Origin: a bacterium
GTDB lineage: Bacteria > Cyanobacteriota > Vampirovibrionia > Gastranaerophilales > Gastranaerophilaceae
DNA: 7,235 nucleotides
Assembly (NCBI GenBank): GCA_017995595.1
Contig: JAGOIO010000070.1
Span: 1 to 7,235, forward strand
Direction: 5' to 3'
The notes under the pieces are model-generated. The model searched no databases. It had not been told where the DNA came from and saw only the letters and a program-made list of their open reading frames with translations. Shown here piece by piece: positions 5,908 to 7,235 of this stretch (position 1 is its first letter; each line of letters opens with the position of its first letter). The position numbers were made by a program, and so were the translations under genes.

Positions 5908-7235
5908 ATGTTATTAGACGGCTCAATTTCAAGTAAAAAGACTGACTTGCTTATTGAAAATTTTATAGAGCTTGTAAATTCCGGGGTAGATAGCTCTGAA
6001 ATCCTTGTTATTTTGCAAAATTCAAGTAAAAAAAAGAATTTTGTTGATAATGTTTTGGAAAAAGTTACAGTTAATGCTCTTTCCAAATTAAATGTATATT
6101 CTTTTTTCGGTCTTGTCTATAATACTATCTCTGACAACTGGGTAAAAATTGAGAATACAATTCCTTTTGGAAAACCTTCTATTTTACCGAACTTGGTAGG
6201 AATGGAAGTTTCTCAGTTTATTTTAAGGGATATAATTTCTGAAATAAAGTTTGAGGGATATAATTCAAAAAAATCTCTTTTGCACCAATTATTTCGCAGG
6301 TATTCCTTAATCGTGCAAAATAATTTGTCTGATAATGATGTTAGGTGGCGTTCTGAAAAAGTTTTAAAGGAAGGGTTTTCAGAAGATGCAAAACTTGCTC
6401 TTGATATGTTTAAGAGAGAAACTCTTAAAGTTAGAGGCTTTGATTATTTGAGGCAAGGGCTTATTTTTAATTACATTTATAAAAATACAGATTATTTTTC
6501 AAAAATAAAATACTTATTTTTAGATGACGGAGATGAAATAACACCTATTTGCCTTGATTTTATTAAATGGTTAAAACCTCAAATTAAAAAAGTTTTTGTC
6601 GGCTATGATAAAATGGGCGGAAGTCGTTTAGGATATTTAAGTGCGGATAAATCTGTGGGAAGAGAGTTTGAAAAAATTTTTGGAGAAGAGTCAACGAAAC
6701 TCGTTTCAAATTCAATAATGCAGAAAGATTCAGAAATTATTTTTGATAATGTCCTTTCAGGTAGTGCAAGTAAGTTGCAAAATATTTTGTTAAATTCAGT
6801 TTCAAAAAGACCGCAGATGATTGATTGTGCAGTAAAAAGAATTAAGGATTTAATAGAACGAGGAGTTAAACCCTCTCAAATTGCTGTAGTTACTCCTGTT
6901 GTTGATGATATGCTAAAATTTTGTCTAAAAGAAAATCTCTCGAGTTATTGGTTGAAGTTGAAGTTTTTATCAGGAAGTGAAAAATTGGCTCAAAAAAGAT
7001 TTGTTTTGGCGACTTTAGCAATACTAAAGCTTGCTGATGAAAATCCTTGTTTGGAACTTTCAGAAATAGATGTGAGGGCTATTATTTCAGGTGTTTTAGA
7101 AATTCCTATAAAATATTGCGATAAAATTTTGCTAAATTTTAAAAAATATAGGAAGATAAAATCTTTTGAGTTTAAGAATAGTGAATATACAGAAAAGTAT
7201 GAGAAATTCGTTAAATTATTGGGAAAACTTCAATC
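5908..7235 (+). CDS. UvrD/Rep-like superfamily 1 helicase-fold protein, partial (3' end outside the window)
   Basis: The frame stays open for 442 codons and runs off the right edge, so only the N-terminal part is seen. The ATG follows AAAGG by eight bases. The order of segments fits a UvrD/Rep/AddAB-type helicase: a P-loop position at residues 5-12 (GSISSKKT), then SGVDSSEILVI (25-35) like motif Ia, VYSFFGLVYNTI (63-74) at the TFHSL position, YLFLDDGDEITP (202-213) at Walker B, VGYDKMGGSRLG (231-242) at motif III, and KRIKDLIERGVKPSQIAVVTP (310-330), which matches the block beginning the second helicase core domain. Key residues are altered: two P-loop glycines are S8 and K10, the Walker B DE is DD, and the motif III Gln is missing. 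K11 and T12 are kept. It may be a degenerate, AddB-like or cyanobacterial-type relative acting in recombination or repair; ATPase activity is uncertain. It is divergent from glgC across a 166-base gap. Confidence 0.75.
   Translation, partial: MLLDGSISSKKTDLLIENFIELVNSGVDSSEILVILQNSSKKKNFVDNVLEKVTVNALSKLNVYSFFGLVYNTISDNWVKIENTIPFGKPSILPNLVGMEVSQFILRDIISEIKFEGYNSKKSLLHQLFRRYSLIVQNNLSDNDVRWRSEKVLKEGFSEDAKLALDMFKRETLKVRGFDYLRQGLIFNYIYKNTDYFSKIKYLFLDDGDEITPICLDFIKWLKPQIKKVFVGYDKMGGSRLGYLSADKSVGREFEKIFGEESTKLVSNSIMQKDSEIIFDNVLSGSASKLQNILLNSVSKRPQMIDCAVKRIKDLIERGVKPSQIAVVTPVVDDMLKFCLKENLSSYWLKLKFLSGSEKLAQKRFVLATLAILKLADENPCLELSEIDVRAIISGVLEIPIKYCDKILLNFKKYRKIKSFEFKNSEYTEKYEKFVKLLGKLQ

Noticed and set aside
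5865..6086. Minus-strand frame of 73 codons at the start of the UvrD-like gene
   Set aside because: It overlaps the N-terminal coding region of the long plus-strand frame, which has matching helicase segments and a ribosome binding site; the minus frame has neither.

Overview
The window is AT-rich bacterial chromosome with short intergenic gaps, Shine-Dalgarno-led genes and two clean bidirectional intrinsic terminators. It reads as ordinary chromosome: I see no IS element, phage gene, tRNA, rRNA or CRISPR array. The source looks like a low-GC, non-photosynthetic relative of Cyanobacteria (Melainabacteria/Vampirovibrionia, for example Gastranaerophilales). I base this on the base composition, the general look of ThrB and SpeD, and the last gene, whose altered helicase motifs resemble a UvrD-like family I associate with Cyanobacteria. 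This placement is an inference, and other AT-rich anaerobes are not excluded.

Layout: positions 65-280 (minus) hold a small HicB-like protein, divergent from thrB (409-1359, plus; homoserine kinase) with its extended -10 promoter. A 184-base gap with two inverted repeats and a consensus -10 leads to speD (1544-1990, plus; S-adenosylmethionine decarboxylase, TTG start). A bidirectional terminator (2011-2045) separates speD from a convergent unrecognised 91-residue gene (2047-2322, minus). Divergent from that is a two-gene operon: a DUF192 protein (2446-2784) and uvrC (2781-4436), overlapping by 4 bases. A second bidirectional terminator (4446-4479) separates uvrC from convergent glgC (4506-5741, minus; ADP-glucose pyrophosphorylase). 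Finally a divergent UvrD-like gene starts at 5908 and runs off the right edge.

The genes do not form one pathway. They are housekeeping units: threonine synthesis, spermidine synthesis, nucleotide excision repair, glycogen synthesis, and probably recombination or repair.

The points most worth a second look are a UvrC that stops just before its C-terminal helix-hairpin-helix domain, and a UvrD-like protein whose Walker A, Walker B and motif III residues are all altered. Less striking are a four-codon ATG reading frame wedged between the ribosome binding site and TTG start of speD, and a GlgC that is not of cyanobacterial type. I found no convincing new multi-gene system.
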